Positions 61,621 to 64,000 of a stretch of 64,000 nucleotides of DNA are shown one piece after another. Position 1 is the first letter of the stretch; each line of letters starts with the position of its first letter. The DNA is from an uncultured beta proteobacterium (lineage in GTDB: Bacteria; Pseudomonadota; Gammaproteobacteria; Burkholderiales; Burkholderiaceae), in contig CAIPQU010000080.1 of assembly GCA_903867305.1 (NCBI GenBank), positions 1 through 64,000 on the forward strand, in the 5' to 3' direction. The notes beneath the pieces were generated by a model, which was not told the origin of the DNA, did no database searches, and saw nothing but the letters and a program-made list of their open reading frames with translations. The position numbers and the translations under genes are program-made.

Positions 61621-62643
61621 TTAAATATAGTCTTTCACTTTATTTAAATTATCTGGGCTGGTTTGTAACCTACCATCTTCAATCATTTGATTCATTAGTG
61701 TTACAGCTTGATTATATGGCGTAGGTATACCAACCTGCGCTCCTTTTTTCACCACTAATCCATTTAAATAAGCAACTTCGGTTTTCCTACCCTTAGCATG
61801 ATCCTGCACAACAGCATTTCTTGAATTTTTACCTAAATGTTTTAAGAGCGTGTGTAAGAGTTTATTAATGACATCCGCACTGCTTCCCAAAAAATCTTCT
61901 TGTGTCAAACCAAAGATGGGTTCAATTTCCATTCCTAGAGCTCTACCAACTTCATAGGTCTCTTTACCTAACTCAAAAGCTAACTCATAAAATCCAGAAA
62001 GTTGTCCTGCCTCAAAGGATTTAATCCCCAACATTCCTATGGGTCCTTGAGTCATTGTGTTAGATATTAACTTCGACCACTTAGCTCCCCAAATATTACT
62101 CGTCATTTTCGTCGTTGCGCAACACTGAAATAAATCTTCTAAAGCCTTTAACCTTGGAGTCAACAATCCATGTAACTCTCCAGGGCTAAACCAAGTTGTA
62201 GTTCTTGTTGTATTTCTAACGACATACCCAGGTTCAACCAATTCTGCGGACAATTCAATCACACAGCCAAGCTCATGTTGATAACCAATAATGGGAGCAA
62301 TGTTTTCATCATTTAAGCTATTTTGTAATCCAACTAAAACACCAGTTGGTTTTAAATAAGGCTTTATAAAATGCGTTAGCCACTCACTATCATAGGACTT
62401 TGCTGCCAACAAAACCAAATCAAATTGAGGTTGCATCGAATAAATCTCATGCAAATGAAATGCCTTAACTGGGATCTGCAGATCTAAGTCAGGCATCTTA
62501 ATATGCAAACCCTTACTTTTCATCGCCTCAACATGCGCTGGCCATTGATCGATGAGAGTGACTTGATATCCCGCATCGGTCAAGTCGGCACCGACACTAC
62601 TGCCTATAGCACCACATCCCAATACAGCAATTTCATGAAACAT
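61621..62643 (-). CDS. Ketopantoate reductase (PanE/ApbA)-like protein
   Basis: 340-aa NADPH-dependent reductase fold. Cofactor motif LGCGAIGSSVGADLTDAG near residue 9; the catalytic Lys is in WGAKWSKLISN near 193, and a Glu in GRKTEVAYLNG near 295 holds the substrate. In this context it may reduce a 2-oxo acid of the catabolic route and not ketopantoate. Divergent from the last Bug receptor. Confidence 0.85.
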   Translation of the reverse strand: MFHEIAVLGCGAIGSSVGADLTDAGYQVTLIDQWPAHVEAMKSKGLHIKMPDLDLQIPVKAFHLHEIYSMQPQFDLVLLAAKSYDSEWLTHFIKPYLKPTGVLVGLQNSLNDENIAPIIGYQHELGCVIELSAELVEPGYVVRNTTRTTTWFSPGELHGLLTPRLKALEDLFQCCATTKMTSNIWGAKWSKLISNTMTQGPIGMLGIKSFEAGQLSGFYELAFELGKETYEVGRALGMEIEPIFGLTQEDFLGSSADVINKLLHTLLKHLGKNSRNAVVQDHAKGRKTEVAYLNGLVVKKGAQVGIPTPYNQAVTLMNQMIEDGRLQTSPDNLNKVKDYI

Positions 62644-62749
62644 GCTGAGATCCTTTAAATTGATTCGTCAAATGTGTTTATTATGAATGAGTTTTATACT
62701 ACTTATCAATGCAATCAAAGCAATTGATAATTATCTTTGGAGACCTATA

Positions 62750-63757
62750 GTGATAAATTCTCGTCTGAGACTAGCATCAGGCAAAAGCGTATTGTATTTG
62801 TTCATGTGTTGGACTTTTTGTGGCGTCACTCATGCCCAAAACAAGGAGCAAACAATTGCGGTGGACTATCCAAATCGGACGATCAAGATCGTTGCCCCTG
62901 GAGCTGGCTCTGGAACCGATATTACTGCACGAGTCTTAGCAAAATATCTCACGATCCTTTGGAAACAACCTGTCATTATTGAAAACAAACCTGGTGCTGG
63001 GGGATCTATAGGAATCAATGCTGTTATTAACTCTCCGGCAGATGGCTATACTCTTCTGGCAAATTCAGCCACCTATGCTATTAATCCAGCCGTCTACAAT
63101 AAACTTCCCTACGACGCTGTAAAAAGTCTTGCTGATATAAGTATGTTGACATCAACGCCCTACGTCTTGATCACCAATGCAAACAGTCCCTATAAAACTC
63201 TATCAGATCTCATCCAAGCCTCAAAAAAATCAAGTGGTGCACTCACGTTTGGCTCAGCTGGAGTTGGTAGCTCAACCCACTTGGCTGCAGAATACCTTCA
63301 TCAGACAACTGGAATAACAAATACACACATCCCGTATAAAAGCTCTCCTGAAGTCATTCAAGATGTTCTTGCTGGGAGAGTCGACTACTTCATGGCACCA
63401 TTTGATACTGCACTACCCTATTTAAAAACTGGGAAACTCCGCTCTTTAGGCATTACTGCAAAAGAAAAATTAAGTCAATTTCCACAATTTATAACCATTG
63501 CCGAACAAGGTTACCCTGCTTTTGATATCAATTTTTGGGTAGGAATCTGGGCTCCAATTGACGTGCCGCAAGATATCCTTCGCAAAATCAATCAAGATAT
63601 GAATAAAGCGATGCAAGATCGTGAGATCAAATCAACATTTGAAAAATCAGGTGTCCAAATTCGGGAAATGAATCAACCTCAATTCCATCAGTTTGTTCAA
63701 AGTGAAATGAAGAAATATTCAAACATTGTCAAAATAGCAGGAATTAAAGTGAATTAA
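62750..63757 (+). CDS. Bug/TctC-family periplasmic receptor, orphan (9)
   Basis: 335-aa receptor from GTG 62750, chosen because GGAG lies seven bases ahead and a normal signal peptide follows (SVLYLFMCWTFCGVTHAQ); an ATG at 62687 would add 21 residues. Then YPNRTIKIVAPGAGSGTDIT, NKPGAGGSIGINAVINSPAD and HIPYKSSPEVIQDVLAGRVD. Divergent from the PanE-like gene. Ligand unknown. Confidence 0.87.
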   Translation: MINSRLRLASGKSVLYLFMCWTFCGVTHAQNKEQTIAVDYPNRTIKIVAPGAGSGTDITARVLAKYLTILWKQPVIIENKPGAGGSIGINAVINSPADGYTLLANSATYAINPAVYNKLPYDAVKSLADISMLTSTPYVLITNANSPYKTLSDLIQASKKSSGALTFGSAGVGSSTHLAAEYLHQTTGITNTHIPYKSSPEVIQDVLAGRVDYFMAPFDTALPYLKTGKLRSLGITAKEKLSQFPQFITIAEQGYPAFDINFWVGIWAPIDVPQDILRKINQDMNKAMQDREIKSTFEKSGVQIREMNQPQFHQFVQSEMKKYSNIVKIAGIKVN

Positions 63758-63822
63758 TATTTTGCGCTTTTTATACGGTTTATATGAGATCGAAAGAATG
63801 ACTTATTTGTTATCTATATTGC

Positions 63823-64000
63823 TCAATAAATAACTTTTGCAAGGATAAATAAAATCGCAAATACACTCAAAAATGGTCCAAAGGGTATTGGGGTTTGAAA
63901 TCTTAAATGTTGGATTTTCATCATGACTAGTCCAAACATCAGGCCTAAAATCGAAGCCAAAAATAAAATAGGGAATATTGCTTGCCAGCCCAAGATAGCT
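63823..64000 (-). CDS. pilD: Prepilin peptidase (PilD) C-terminus, partial
   Basis: The reverse strand encodes the last 59 residues of a membrane protein ending at 63823. It shows a helix ILFLASILGLMFGLVM, then TPIPFGPFLSVFAILFILAK, which is the conserved IPFGPFL ending of type IV prepilin peptidase/methylase PilD. The catalytic aspartates are outside the window. It marks a likely return to core genome. Confidence 0.85.
   Translation of the reverse strand, partial: AILGWQAIFPILFLASILGLMFGLVMMKIQHLRFQTPIPFGPFLSVFAILFILAKVIY

Noticed and set aside
1-64000. CRISPR array, prophage or integrative-element genes
   Set aside because: No regularly spaced repeats, cas, integrase, phage structural or conjugation genes were seen.

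Overview
The window looks like an accessory, catabolism-rich stretch of a low-GC betaproteobacterial chromosome, most like Burkholderiales of the Polynucleobacter type. The reasons are an AT-rich composition, ten intact Bug/TctC-type periplasmic binding proteins plus one broken copy (this family is greatly expanded in Burkholderiales), a complete TctCBA transporter, a NAD-type formate dehydrogenase with an oxalate-decarboxylation pair, and a PilD-type prepilin peptidase at the right edge. Species assignment is inference; no rRNA or tRNA gene was found.

Layout. 1-122: right end of an IS3-family element. 323-5736: five-gene peptide/nickel-type ABC importer, followed to 8230 by an alpha/beta-hydrolase-like protein, a cupin and a Bug receptor. 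8270-11370 (minus): complete tctC-tctB-tctA. 11817-12773: an IS3-group fragment fused to a truncated, frameshifted tctC, an insertion/deletion scar. 12856-14878 (minus): another Bug receptor and a TauD/TfdA dioxygenase. 15507-24661: one-carbon module with a two-subunit formate dehydrogenase, formyl-CoA:oxalate CoA-transferase (frc), oxalyl-CoA decarboxylase (oxc) and a stand-alone 10-formyl-THF-hydrolase-like protein. Together these could turn oxalate and formyl groups into formate and then CO2 plus NADH.

24902-32592: an operon for a CoA-dependent aerobic (hybrid) aromatic pathway of the 2-aminobenzoyl-CoA/salicylyl-CoA type: aryl-CoA ligase, monooxygenase-reductase fusion, SDR, MarR regulator, enoyl-CoA hydratase, acyl-CoA dehydrogenase and RidA. 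A 26-bp perfect palindrome lies on its promoter, and a double-OsmC gene faces it. 34086-38912: nitroreductase-like protein, TAXI-TRAP transporter and a hydroxyacyl-CoA dehydrogenase. 39054-39866: membrane-anchored TPR protein.

40341-45604: a TetR-regulated operon encoding a flavin monooxygenase fused to an HSL-type esterase, followed by two unrelated periplasmic binding proteins (LivK-like and Bug) without permeases; phased operator repeats sit in the divergent promoter. 45659-48140: Bug receptor and a SulP transporter lacking STAS. 48359-52214: AMP-dependent CoA ligase, MaoC hydratase and two Bug receptors. 52390-63757: dienelactone hydrolase, Ldh-type dehydrogenase, tandem-VOC dioxygenase-like protein, alpha/beta hydrolase, LigI-like amidohydrolase, ModA-like binding protein, enolase-superfamily protein, PanE-like reductase and three Bug receptors, probably one or more ring-cleavage or hydroxy-acid routes. 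The window ends in the C-terminus of a prepilin peptidase.

Overall, binding proteins are repeatedly placed beside small sets of catabolic enzymes, while only one TctAB membrane pair is present. The most unusual items are the monooxygenase-esterase fusion with its phased TetR operator, a possible frameshift or slippage site at an A7 tract between ligase and monooxygenase genes, the stand-alone formyl-THF-hydrolase-like gene beside the oxalate genes, and the IS/tctC scar.
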